A stretch of 64,000 nucleotides of DNA, taken from the NCBI RefSeq assembly GCF_965216485.1, contig NZ_OZ244162.1:2790001-2854000 (forward strand), given 5' to 3'. Shown in pieces: positions 18,520 through 27,174 of this stretch. Positions within the stretch are counted from its first letter, which is position 1; each line of letters begins with the position of its first letter. A program made the translations under genes and the position numbers. The notes beneath the pieces are model-generated. The model made no database searches. It was not told the DNA's origin and was given only the letters and a program-made list of their open reading frames with translations. Source of the stretch: Algiphilus sp965216485. GTDB lineage: Bacteria; Pseudomonadota; Gammaproteobacteria; Nevskiales; Nevskiaceae.

Positions 18520-19977
18520 TCAGCGCACGCGGAACTCCACGCGGCGATTGTTGGCACGACCTTCCTCGGTTTCGTTGGTGTCAATCGGCACCGTTTCACC
18601 GTAGCCAACCGCCGTCATGCGACGCGGCGCGATGCCCTGCTGCTCGAGGTAGGCCTTGACCGCATTGGCGCGCCGCTCGGAGAGACCGAGGTTGTAGGCA
18701 TCGGAGCCAATGCTGTCGGTATGACCTTCCACATCGACATTGACGTTCGGGTAGGCCTTCAGGACTTCTGCCGCCTGGTTCAGGATCGAGCGCGACTCCG
18801 GCTTCAGACGCGAGGAATCGAACTCAAAGTTCACACCGCGCAGAATAAAGTTCTGGGTCCGCTCGGTGGCATAGCCGTCGGCGTCGGCCGGTTCACCCGG
18901 ATAGGCCAGACGACGATCGCCCTCGAGGGCGCAGCCGTTCGGCAGCACCGTGGCACCCGGAGGAGAGTTCGGGCAGCGGTCCAGATGATCCGGCACGCCA
19001 TCGCCGTCCGAATCCAGCGGCTGGCCGTACTGGTCGACCGCGACACCGGCAGGGGTGTTCGGGTCGCGATCCAGATGATCGGGTACACCATCACCGTCCG
19101 AATCCGTGAACGGGCAGCCGCGCTTGTCCACGCGCTCGCCCTTCGGCGTGTTCGGGCACTGATCCATATAGTCGGGTACACCGTCACCGTCCGAATCCAG
19201 CGGGCAGCCGTTACGGTCCACGGCCACGCCTTCCGGGGTGCCCGGGCAGCGATCCTGCGGATCCGGCACACCGTCACCGTCGGAATCCAGCGGACAACCG
19301 AAGCGATCCACGGTCACACCCGGCGCGGTGCCAGGGCACTCATCGATATGATCCGGCACGGAGTCGTTGTCGCTGTCGGGCGGGAACTCACCGAAGCTGA
19401 CGCGCAGACCCAGCGTGCCGGTCCAGGTGTAGTAGGTGTCGTCGCGGACATTGCCCTGGAATTCGTCAATGCCGTAGCGCGCCGAACCGACCAGCGTGAG
19501 CAGACGGCTCAACGGGTACGTGAAGCCACCGCCGACCTGGTAGCTCAAGCTGTCGCTGGAGACCTCGTCCAGGCTCTGCGCATCGATGAAATCGATGGAG
19601 TGCCCGTACAGACCGGCAGACAGGAACGGACGGATACCGCCGAGGCTGTTCGCGTCCGGACCGGAACGCAGATAGGCCACGCCCTTCACACCGACGAGCA
19701 GGCGCTCGTAGTCCGGCGCAGGTGAGGCGTCCAGAGTGGCAAACCCGACGTCCAGCTCCAGCGAAAACCATTCGCTGAGCGGCTTACCGACCGATAGATA
19801 GCCAGCAACACCATTATCAATCTCGGAGCTGTCACTGGCGATAAAACCGGCTTCACCCTGGAGATACCAGCGCAAATCGTTATAGGAGGCGGCGGATGGG
19901 CCTCCGGATTGCGCTATTGCGGATCCCGCAAACAAACCAAGGCAGAGCGCCCCGGATACCCAAATTCGACCCATCAC
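18520..19977 (-). CDS. OmpA-family outer-membrane protein with five TSP3 repeats
   Basis: This 485-residue protein begins with a signal peptide (ALCLGLFAGSAIAQ). A predicted eight-stranded beta-barrel of about 180 residues follows (WYLQGEAGF, FSLELDVGF, TGTLGLRVSFG). Then come five thrombospondin type-3-like calcium repeats of the form DSDGDGVPDxxDxCPxTP, and a C-terminal OmpA/MotB peptidoglycan-binding domain (VNFEFDSSRLKP, VDVEGHTDSIGSDAYN, LSERRANAVKAYL, RVEFRVR). The fourth repeat has lost both cysteines (LDRDPNTP and YGQPLD), so its disulfide cannot form. It resembles the OprF/OmpA group that links outer membrane to cell wall. It is transcribed alone, divergent from the large lipoprotein, and ends in a strong terminator. 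Confidence 0.92.
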   Translation of the reverse strand: MMGRIWVSGALCLGLFAGSAIAQSGGPSAASYNDLRWYLQGEAGFIASDSSEIDNGVAGYLSVGKPLSEWFSLELDVGFATLDASPAPDYERLLVGVKGVAYLRSGPDANSLGGIRPFLSAGLYGHSIDFIDAQSLDEVSSDSLSYQVGGGFTYPLSRLLTLVGSARYGIDEFQGNVRDDTYYTWTGTLGLRVSFGEFPPDSDNDSVPDHIDECPGTAPGVTVDRFGCPLDSDGDGVPDPQDRCPGTPEGVAVDRNGCPLDSDGDGVPDYMDQCPNTPKGERVDKRGCPFTDSDGDGVPDHLDRDPNTPAGVAVDQYGQPLDSDGDGVPDHLDRCPNSPPGATVLPNGCALEGDRRLAYPGEPADADGYATERTQNFILRGVNFEFDSSRLKPESRSILNQAAEVLKAYPNVNVDVEGHTDSIGSDAYNLGLSERRANAVKAYLEQQGIAPRRMTAVGYGETVPIDTNETEEGRANNRRVEFRVR

Positions 19978-20212
19978 GTTTTGTCACTCCCTGGCTCAGC
20001 CGTGCGGTGCAATCCCATGCGGACGTGTCATGTCATCCTATTCCCGACACGCAACGCATGGCTTTTCTTTCTAGCGATTTGCAATACTACTGCTTATAGT
20101 GTCGCTGGAAAAGATCGCCAGCAACAACCATCGGATGCGGACCGTTGCGCCTTTCCTCGGCGGTGCCATTCGGACTGACTACGAAAATGAGCCTCATTGG
20201 AGGGCGGAAGTA

Positions 20213-22912
20213 ATGCGAACCTCGCTATATTCATGGATTGCCGCTGTCGCGTGCGCGCTGGTACTGAGCGCATGCGGAGATGGTGCCGTCCGAAGCCCCG
20301 CCTCTGTCGGAAGCGGTGACCTCCTTTCCCTGGAGCTGCAGTGCTTCACCAGCACCGGTGGGCAGTGCAGTAATCCGCCGCGCGTGAATGTGGGTGGCAC
20401 CGTGAACTTCCGCGTCATCGGCACCTTCGAGGACGGATCGGAACAGGACATCACCAACACCAACCTGATTACCTTCAGGCTGGACGCGCCGCAGGGTGAA
20501 GCCGCTTTCGTGCCCGGCAATCCGGGTCGCGTGCGCGCCATCTCCCCCACCAACGAGGGTACCCCGGTCATCGTGACCGCATCGGCCACGAGCGCAGACG
20601 CCGAACCGGTGAGCGATACGCTGACCATCGTCGGCGGTATTCCGCGCATCGCGCGCATTTTCGCGGACCCCGACCAGACGGGCAGCTGCAGCACGCCCGC
20701 CGAGGGCAGCCTGGTGGCCGCCGGTCAGGCATTGCAGTTGCGCGCACTGGTGCAGTTCGTCGATGCCAACGGTGATCCGATCGCCATCCCGAACGAGTGC
20801 GTCGCGGAACGCGATGGACTCAGCTGGACTGCAACACCCACCAATCCGGACGGCAGCGCCGCTGTATCACCAGTTACCGGTGTCTTCTCGGGCCAGAACA
20901 CCAGCACGGAAGACAATGCCACCTACTCGGTCACTGCCGAGCTGGTACCGCCAGAGACCGAAAACCCGCAGAACAATCGCAGCACCGCGAGCGCCAATAT
21001 CAACGTCGCTCCGGCATCGGTGGTCGACGATTCGCTGCAGATCAGCGCCACGCCGCCGCGCATCATTGTGGGTGGCGCATCCGTGGTCAGCGCGACTGCC
21101 CTGTTTGATACGGGTGACGACACGCCGGTGCGGCTACCGGTGGTGCTGGATGCGCTGAGCGTCACCGCAGGCGAGAGCTTCATCACCATCGAGGAAACGC
21201 CGGAGGATTCGCTCAGCATTCCGGTGCGAGGCATCGCTGCTACGCCAGCCGCAAGTCCGGCAACCGTGGAGGGTGTTTTCTCGGGCCAGATCGACACTGC
21301 CAACATCACGGTACTCACACCGGAATTCTCGACCCTTGAACTGGTCCCGATTGGCGTGGCGGCCTTCGAGGAAGCCGGTGTGTTCGCTGGTCTGCAGGAA
21401 GCGGATGCGGCCGAATTCCGCAGCCGTATTAGCGAGGATGCCCTGCTCTTCGGCCTGAATTCCGACGGCCAGGTGCCGACTTGTGATCCTGACGGCGAAA
21501 CACCGTGTCCTAACGGCGCGCTTGAACGCCACCAAACCCTGCCAAGCGTCTCCCTGCCCTATGCAGTGGTCGCCTACAAGCAGGATGATCCCGAGCAGAA
21601 CCAGGGCACGCTGCTGCCTGATCTGGCCACCGCCTGCGACGATGGTCGCGTGATTCCGGTGCAGGTGGGCGGCAGCAACGACATCATCGATGTTCAGACC
21701 ATGCGCCCGACAGGTGAACCCGCCGAGGGCGACGAGGCACCGCCGATGGAGCCCATCACCACCGCTTCCGGTATTAAGGTCGCGCTGGTCGAGGGCCTCA
21801 CCGAAGGCACGGCCCCTGTGCGCGCCCGCCTGGGTGGTGCCCCAAGCGACACCGGCGCCGGCATCAACTGCCGCACCAATCAGACCGGCGAAGCGGTGGC
21901 CGATGCCGAACAGGATGTCCGTGTCGGTCTGCTGGATGACGCGGGTCAGCCCAAGAGCATCACCAAGACCACCTTCAACATCAGCAAGAACTTCACCTGC
22001 GTCGGCTTCACTAACGCCTCGCAATTGCTGGACGGTGAGGAAATCCGCGGTCGCGACAAGTTGCTGAGCGCACTGACTTTCGAGACCGAGGCGGATGGAG
22101 CGGTCTCGCAGATCGTCATCAACGTGAACCAGCAGCCGGCGACCAACTTCCGGGTCAATGGTGGCCCTGCCACCAACGACGGAAAGGCCTGCCGCAATGA
22201 CGATGAGCCGACGGATCCGTCGATCACGATCACCAATGGCCTGGAGGAAGAGCGCGGTCGTCTCATCGCCGACGGTGCCACCGGTCTTGCCAACAACTGC
22301 GCCGCGGCGGAGTTCAATCCGACCGTGGCGCCACCGGGCTTTGAAGACAGCCCGACCACGCGCGCGGCGACGGTGATCGTGCTCCCTGTCGATGACGCCA
22401 TTCTGCAGGGCGAAAGCGCCCTGTCCGGTGAGGAAGTGGATGGCCTATGCGGCGAACTCGGAACGCTGTTTACCTTGCCTATCGGTCAGCTTGCCGGCAT
22501 GCAGGGCTCAGGCCTGCTCAATGAGACCATCCTGTTGCTGGAAACCATCCTGGGCCCGATTCTCAACAATGAAGTGATCGAGGGTCCTGTGAGCGAAGCA
22601 CTGGAGGGCGCGCTCAATACGCTGTCCGAGACCGTGCTTGGGACGCTACTGGGCGAAGATGCGCTGGGTCTGCTCACCGATCCGCTGCTCGGCATCATTG
22701 GTGTCAGCGGAGAAAGTCCGGCCGGGATTGCCTTGCTGCCGACCTTGGTGGAAGGACTCGGCGAGATCACGGACGCCCTCAACGAGCAGATTGCAGGTAA
22801 TACGGGCGCCGAACAGCCGCCAGAGCCCACTGATCCTGGCGATCCGTTCGCGGACGATGGTGAGGACGAGGCTGGCGACGGCGGTAGTGATTCCCCGATC
22901 CCATTGCCCTAG
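20213..22912 (+). CDS. Large predicted surface lipoprotein, function unknown
   Basis: The product is 899 residues. The start is the ATG at 20213, preceded by GGAGGGCGG; the frame extends upstream to 20099 but lacks such a site. The signal peptide ends in the lipobox LSAC with lipidated Cys21. After it come repeated beta-rich modules resembling bacterial Ig-like domains (VNVGGTVNFRVIGTFEDGSEQDI, TGVFSGQNTSTEDNATYSVTAEL split here across modules, VEGVFSGQID). A later region has several Cys pairs, and a leucine-rich helical segment (LLLETILGPILNNEVIEG and onward) precedes an acidic Gly/Asp/Ser tail. I do not recognise the whole protein. It is followed by a bidirectional terminator. Confidence 0.85.
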   Translation: MRTSLYSWIAAVACALVLSACGDGAVRSPASVGSGDLLSLELQCFTSTGGQCSNPPRVNVGGTVNFRVIGTFEDGSEQDITNTNLITFRLDAPQGEAAFVPGNPGRVRAISPTNEGTPVIVTASATSADAEPVSDTLTIVGGIPRIARIFADPDQTGSCSTPAEGSLVAAGQALQLRALVQFVDANGDPIAIPNECVAERDGLSWTATPTNPDGSAAVSPVTGVFSGQNTSTEDNATYSVTAELVPPETENPQNNRSTASANINVAPASVVDDSLQISATPPRIIVGGASVVSATALFDTGDDTPVRLPVVLDALSVTAGESFITIEETPEDSLSIPVRGIAATPAASPATVEGVFSGQIDTANITVLTPEFSTLELVPIGVAAFEEAGVFAGLQEADAAEFRSRISEDALLFGLNSDGQVPTCDPDGETPCPNGALERHQTLPSVSLPYAVVAYKQDDPEQNQGTLLPDLATACDDGRVIPVQVGGSNDIIDVQTMRPTGEPAEGDEAPPMEPITTASGIKVALVEGLTEGTAPVRARLGGAPSDTGAGINCRTNQTGEAVADAEQDVRVGLLDDAGQPKSITKTTFNISKNFTCVGFTNASQLLDGEEIRGRDKLLSALTFETEADGAVSQIVINVNQQPATNFRVNGGPATNDGKACRNDDEPTDPSITITNGLEEERGRLIADGATGLANNCAAAEFNPTVAPPGFEDSPTTRAATVIVLPVDDAILQGESALSGEEVDGLCGELGTLFTLPIGQLAGMQGSGLLNETILLLETILGPILNNEVIEGPVSEALEGALNTLSETVLGTLLGEDALGLLTDPLLGIIGVSGESPAGIALLPTLVEGLGEITDALNEQIAGNTGAEQPPEPTDPGDPFADDGEDEAGDGGSDSPIPLP

Positions 22913-22932
22913 GCGACAATCGAGGTCATAAC

Positions 22933-22961
22933 AGAAACGCCCGCTTGAAGCGGGCGTTTCT
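22933..22961. terminator. Bidirectional rho-independent terminator
   Basis: A perfect 13-base-pair stem (22933-22945 with 22949-22961) has a 3-base loop. It is flanked by T-rich sequence on the plus side and sits between two convergent genes, the lipoprotein and the acyl-CoA dehydrogenase. Confidence 0.85.
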
Positions 22962-22981
22962 CTTTCCGGGTGATCTTTGAC

Positions 22982-24127
22982 CTAGTACCCGAGCTGTCTC
23001 GATGCCAGGTCCTTCATGATTTCCGATGCGCCGCCGCCAATCGATAGCACCTTGGTTTCACGGAAGATCCGCTCGGATTTGGCGCCGGTGAGATAGCCCG
23101 CACCCCCGAGAATCTGTACGGCCTCGCCGGCAATGGTCTCCAGCGTGGAGGTCGCCAGGTTCTTCAGCATGCAGAGTTCGGCCACCGGTTGCTGCTTCTG
23201 GCCCAGACGCCACGCCAGTTGATAAAGCTGCGCCCCCACGGCGTCGATCATCATCTTCATGTCGACCAGCTTGTGCCGAATGACCTGGCGCGTGATCAGC
23301 GGACGCCCGAAGGTTTCCCGGTCGCGCGCCCAGTCGAGCGCTTCCTGATAGCAGGCCTGCGCCAGCCCCCAAGCCTGGGCTGCCAGGCCGAGTCGCTCGC
23401 TGTTGAAGTTCTGCATGATGGCCATGAAGCCTGCATTCTCCGGGCCGATGAGATGACTCGCTGGCACGCGGGCGTCGTCGAAGTAGAGGGTCGCCGTGTC
23501 CGAGCAACGCCAACCCATCTTGTCGAGTGGGGTTCGGGACAAACCGGGCGTATTGCCCTCCAGCACCAGCAGCGAAATGCCGCCGATACCCTCTCCCCCG
23601 GTACGCACCGCCGTCGTGATGACATCGGCGCGCATGCCGGAGGTGATGAAGGTCTTGCTGCCGTTGACGATGAAGTCATCGCCCTCTCGCCGCGCGATGG
23701 TATGAATCGAGGCCACGTCCGAACCGCCTGAGGGTTCCGTAATGGCCAGCGCCGCGATCTTGCTGCCTTCCAGCACCGGACGGACAAAGCGTTCATTCTG
23801 TTCCTCGGTGCCTGCCGCGACGATGGGTGGCAAACCAATGCCATGGCTCATGAGGCTCGCGATCAGGCCGCCGCTTCCCACCCGTGCCAGTTCCTCCATC
23901 GCGATCAATTCAAAAAAGGGATCGGGCACCTCGATCCCGCCGTGGGCCTCGGGGAAGCCGACTTGGAGAAGCCCTACTTCAGCTGCCCGGCTGTGCAGAC
24001 TTCTTGGCAACTGCCCCTCTCGCTCCCAATGGTCGATATGAGGGGTAATTTCCTTTTCCACAAAGCGCACAATCTGCGTTCGAAAGCTCTCATGGTCCGC
24101 ATTGAGGAAAGGGTTGCGTGCCGTCAT
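22982..24127 (-). CDS. Acyl-CoA dehydrogenase
   Basis: This FAD enzyme introduces a double bond into acyl-CoA and passes electrons to ETF. At 381 residues it has family length. Motifs include FAD-binding ALAITEPSGGSDVA and FIVNGSKTFITSG, ILGGAGYLTG and the C-terminal IGGGASEIMKD. The last holds the usual catalytic glutamate in the SEI triplet. It is divergent from an acyl-CoA synthetase across 95 bases, which suggests joint control and a shared substrate. Substrate length is unknown. Confidence 0.93.
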   Translation of the reverse strand: MTARNPFLNADHESFRTQIVRFVEKEITPHIDHWEREGQLPRSLHSRAAEVGLLQVGFPEAHGGIEVPDPFFELIAMEELARVGSGGLIASLMSHGIGLPPIVAAGTEEQNERFVRPVLEGSKIAALAITEPSGGSDVASIHTIARREGDDFIVNGSKTFITSGMRADVITTAVRTGGEGIGGISLLVLEGNTPGLSRTPLDKMGWRCSDTATLYFDDARVPASHLIGPENAGFMAIMQNFNSERLGLAAQAWGLAQACYQEALDWARDRETFGRPLITRQVIRHKLVDMKMMIDAVGAQLYQLAWRLGQKQQPVAELCMLKNLATSTLETIAGEAVQILGGAGYLTGAKSERIFRETKVLSIGGGASEIMKDLASRQLGY

Positions 24128-24222
24128 TGAAATTACCGTATGGGAATGAAAGACTAGCGAACGCTATCGCGCCATGACACACTCGCGCAAGCTTTCGCGC
24201 CACACAACGAGGAGAAGCAAGA

Positions 24223-25905
24223 ATGGATATCCAGCCCGCAGATCTGGCGCTCGCCCGCCTGGCCCACCTGGAGCAAACGCGCGGCGACAAGATCTGCATG
24301 ACACAACCCATGGGCAACGGCGCACTGCGCGAGTACACCTGGGCAGAAGCCATCGGCGAAGCGCGACGCATGGCAAATTGGCTGTTGGCGCAGGGCTATC
24401 CCGAAGGCAGCAATATCGCGATCATCTCCAAGAACTGCGCGCATTGGCTGCTCAGCGACTGGGCCATCTGGATGGCGGGGCACATTTCGGTACCCCTCTA
24501 CCCCACACTGACCGCTGATTCCGTCCGCAAGATTCTTGAACACAGCGAAGCGAAAGCGGCCTTCATCGGCAAGCTCGACGACTGGGATGCAATGAAGCCG
24601 GGCGTCCCCGACGGCGTACAGTGCATTGCCTTCCCGCTGTCCCCGCCCAATGATTTCCACGAGTGGGATGCCATCATTGCCGAGCAGTCCCCGGTTGAGC
24701 AGTTCCCGGAGCGCAAGGCGGATGATCTGGCCACCATCATCTACACCTCCGGCACGACGGGCATGCCCAAGGGAGTGATGCATACCTTCGGCGCCTTCGC
24801 CTGGGCCATCAAGTCGGGCAACAAGCGCTTCAGCATGGGCCCGGATGATCGGGTGCTTTCCTATCTGCCGCTCTCGCACATTGCTGAGCGCATCGCGGTG
24901 GAAGCGGGGGCCTTGCAGACCGGCATGCACATTTTCTTTGCGGATTCGCTGGATACCTTCCTGCAGGATCTGCAGCGTGCGCGGCCGACCTTCTTCTTCT
25001 CGGTGCCGCGCCTCTGGGTGAAGTTCAAGCAGGGCGTCAACGCCAAGATGCCGGACGAGAAACTCAAGCGCCTGCTCCGCATCCCCATCCTAAGCGGCCT
25101 CATCAAGAAGAAGATTTTGTCGGGTCTCGGTCTGGACCAGGTGAAGTTTGCAGGCGGCGGCGCCGCGCCGATGCCGCGCTCCGTGCTGGATTGGTACAAG
25201 CGGCTCGGCCTCGAGATCATCGAGGTCTATGGCATGACCGAGAACATGGCCATTTCGCATTCCAATATCCCGGGAGACACGCACCCAGGCTACGTCGGCT
25301 ACCCCTATGAAGGCGTGGAATGCCGCATCGCCGAAGACGGCGAGGTACAGATGCGCAGCCCCGCGGTCATGGTCGGCTATTTCAAGGAGCCGGAAAAAAC
25401 CAAGGAAGCGATCACCGAGGACGGCTGGTTGCGCACCGGCGACCTCGGGGAAGTAGATCGCCAGGGGCGCCTCCGGATCACTGGGCGGGTCAAGGATATC
25501 TTCAAGACCTCGAAAGGCAAATACGTCGCACCCGCCCCCATCGAGGACAAGTTGGTGGCGCACGACGCGGTCGAAGCCTGCTGCGTGGCGGGGGCGGACC
25601 GGGAGCAACCCTTCGGCATTCTCATGCTGTCCGCCGAAGCGCTGGAGCGGTGCCGCGATACAACGGAACGCGATGCGCTGATGCAGGATTTGACCAACTA
25701 TCGACAGGCGGTCAACCAGCAACTGGATCAGCACGAGCAGCTCGCCTTCCTCGTCGTGATCGAAGACCAGTGGACCACCGAAACCGGCTTCGTGACGCCC
25801 ACGATGAAGGTCAAGCGCGATGTCGTCGAAAAGGCCTACGTACCCCATGCCGATACCTGGGCCGCCAAAGGCCAACCGGTGGTCTGGGCAGCTCAGATTC
25901 AGTAG
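24223..25905 (+). CDS. AMP-dependent acyl-CoA synthetase, long-chain type
   Basis: It activates a fatty or related acid to its CoA thioester using ATP. The 560 residues start after a GAGGAGAAG ribosome site. Motifs: the P-loop-like A3 IIYTSGTTGMPKGVMH, LPLSHIAER typical of the long-chain/FadD15 branch, VYGMTENM, and the A7/A8 motifs GWLRTGDLG and GRVKDIFKTSKGKYVAPAPIE. The catalytic lysine is expected in PTMKVKRDVV near the C-terminus. It is paired divergently with the acyl-CoA dehydrogenase and converges on folD. Confidence 0.92.
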   Translation: MDIQPADLALARLAHLEQTRGDKICMTQPMGNGALREYTWAEAIGEARRMANWLLAQGYPEGSNIAIISKNCAHWLLSDWAIWMAGHISVPLYPTLTADSVRKILEHSEAKAAFIGKLDDWDAMKPGVPDGVQCIAFPLSPPNDFHEWDAIIAEQSPVEQFPERKADDLATIIYTSGTTGMPKGVMHTFGAFAWAIKSGNKRFSMGPDDRVLSYLPLSHIAERIAVEAGALQTGMHIFFADSLDTFLQDLQRARPTFFFSVPRLWVKFKQGVNAKMPDEKLKRLLRIPILSGLIKKKILSGLGLDQVKFAGGGAAPMPRSVLDWYKRLGLEIIEVYGMTENMAISHSNIPGDTHPGYVGYPYEGVECRIAEDGEVQMRSPAVMVGYFKEPEKTKEAITEDGWLRTGDLGEVDRQGRLRITGRVKDIFKTSKGKYVAPAPIEDKLVAHDAVEACCVAGADREQPFGILMLSAEALERCRDTTERDALMQDLTNYRQAVNQQLDQHEQLAFLVVIEDQWTTETGFVTPTMKVKRDVVEKAYVPHADTWAAKGQPVVWAAQIQ

Positions 25906-25939
25906 CGAATGCGGCGTGCCGGCGCACAGCGCCGGATCC

Positions 25940-25966
25940 GGCGGCGGCTACTCGGTAGCCGCCGCC
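25940..25966. promoter_or_regulatory. Hairpin spanning the folD stop codon
   Basis: An 11-base-pair perfect GC-rich stem (25940-25950 with 25956-25966) has a 5-base loop and contains the folD TAG stop at 25948-25950. There is no T-run, so it is not a typical terminator. A second 6-base-pair hairpin (25919-25935) lies just beyond. It may protect or end transcripts between the convergent genes. Confidence 0.45.
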
Positions 25967-26814
25967 TCCCGTAGATCGGCCGCTTGGAGCGTGTTCTGCA
26001 TGAGCATGGCCACGGTCATCGGTCCAACACCTCCTGGCACAGGGGTAATGGCGGCCGCGCGCTCGAATGCAGCGTCAAAGCCCACATCACCCACCAGAGA
26101 ACCATCGGGCTGCCGATTGATGCCCACATCGATCACCGTCGCACCCTCACGCACCCAATGGCCCTCCACCAGGCCAGGCTTTCCGACCGCGACGACCAGC
26201 AGTTCCGCTTCGCTGACCCGCTCCGGGAGATCCACCGTAAAGCGATGCGCCACAGTGATGGTGGCACCGGCCAGCAGCAGTTCCAGTGCCATCGGACGCC
26301 CCACGATATTGGACGCACCGACGATCAACGCACGACGGCCATGCAGTGGCTCGCCGCGCGCACGCAGCAATTCGATGATTCCCGCCGGCGTACACGGGCG
26401 CAACAGCGGGATGCGCTGCGCCAGGCGTCCCACGTTATAGGGATGAAAGCCATCCACATCCTTGTCGGGCCGAATGCGTTCGATCACCCGCGTCGGATCG
26501 ATCCCCGCCGGTAGCGGCAGCTGTACCAGAATCCCGTCCACACTGTCATCGGCGTTCAGATCGTCGATGGCCGCGATCAAGGTCTCCTGTGACACGCTTT
26601 CGCTGAAATGGATGGGCTTGGAAGCAATGCCCAGGGCCGCACAGGTTTCGCGCTTGCGGCGCACGTAAATCTGGGAGGCCGCGTCTTCCCCGACAAGTAC
26701 TGTGGCAAGACTCGGAGCGCGCAATCCGCGCGCGCGACGACTGGCAATCGCCGCGGCCACCCGTTCCTGCACCGCCCGTGCACACGCTTTACCGTCAATA
26801 ATTTCAGCCGACAT
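25948..26814 (-). CDS. folD: Methylenetetrahydrofolate dehydrogenase / cyclohydrolase
   Basis: FolD interconverts methylene-, methenyl- and formyl-tetrahydrofolate for purine and one-carbon metabolism. The 288-residue product starts at the ATG at 26814 (MSAEIIDGKACA). It shows YVRRKRETCAALGI with the catalytic Lys position occupied in the YxxxK-type segment as YVRRK. VDGILVQLPLPAGID and the Rossmann region ALIVGASNIVGRPMALEL follow, and then TVAHRFTVDL and TPVPGGVGPMTVAMLMQNT. The latter is the folate-enzyme signature. A longer frame upstream to 26892 overlaps the tRNA-Arg gene and is rejected. Confidence 0.95.
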   Translation of the reverse strand: MSAEIIDGKACARAVQERVAAAIASRRARGLRAPSLATVLVGEDAASQIYVRRKRETCAALGIASKPIHFSESVSQETLIAAIDDLNADDSVDGILVQLPLPAGIDPTRVIERIRPDKDVDGFHPYNVGRLAQRIPLLRPCTPAGIIELLRARGEPLHGRRALIVGASNIVGRPMALELLLAGATITVAHRFTVDLPERVSEAELLVVAVGKPGLVEGHWVREGATVIDVGINRQPDGSLVGDVGFDAAFERAAAITPVPGGVGPMTVAMLMQNTLQAADLREAAATE

Positions 26815-26865
26815 CGGCCAATCGTTCCTTGTTGCGCGTTGAGGCGTGGCAAAGTGCACGCCGCG

Positions 26866-26942
<77 letters not shown>

Positions 26943-27082
26943 AGCGTGATGCGGTCGCATCCAGAGTCCGCCGGACCTGTTGGAGACGCCGTTTCGGCGA
27001 CAAAAATACACGATCTCGCCCCGCCCTTTCAGACGCGCGCGGCGGCACAGGCTGCGAAAGGCGTTCGCGGAAGTACACAGAA

Positions 27083-27112
27083 GAAAACCCGGTGGCCTGA
27101 AGACCACCGGGT
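27083..27112 (-). terminator. Rho-independent terminator of the TSP3 lipoprotein operon
   Basis: A 9-base-pair stem (27087-27095 with 27104-27112) has an 8-base loop and is followed on the minus strand by a T-rich run. It lies 62 bases after the lipoprotein stop. Confidence 0.8.
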
Positions 27113-27174
27113 AAATGCTTGCCGTAGGACCGGCCGCACCCAGCGTCGCGTGACGCTGGATGCGGGTGGCGGAC

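Noticed and set aside
18364..19725. 453-codon plus-strand frame over the OmpA/TSP3 gene
   Set aside because: Reads through the terminator and the complement of TSP3 repeats; no family motif.
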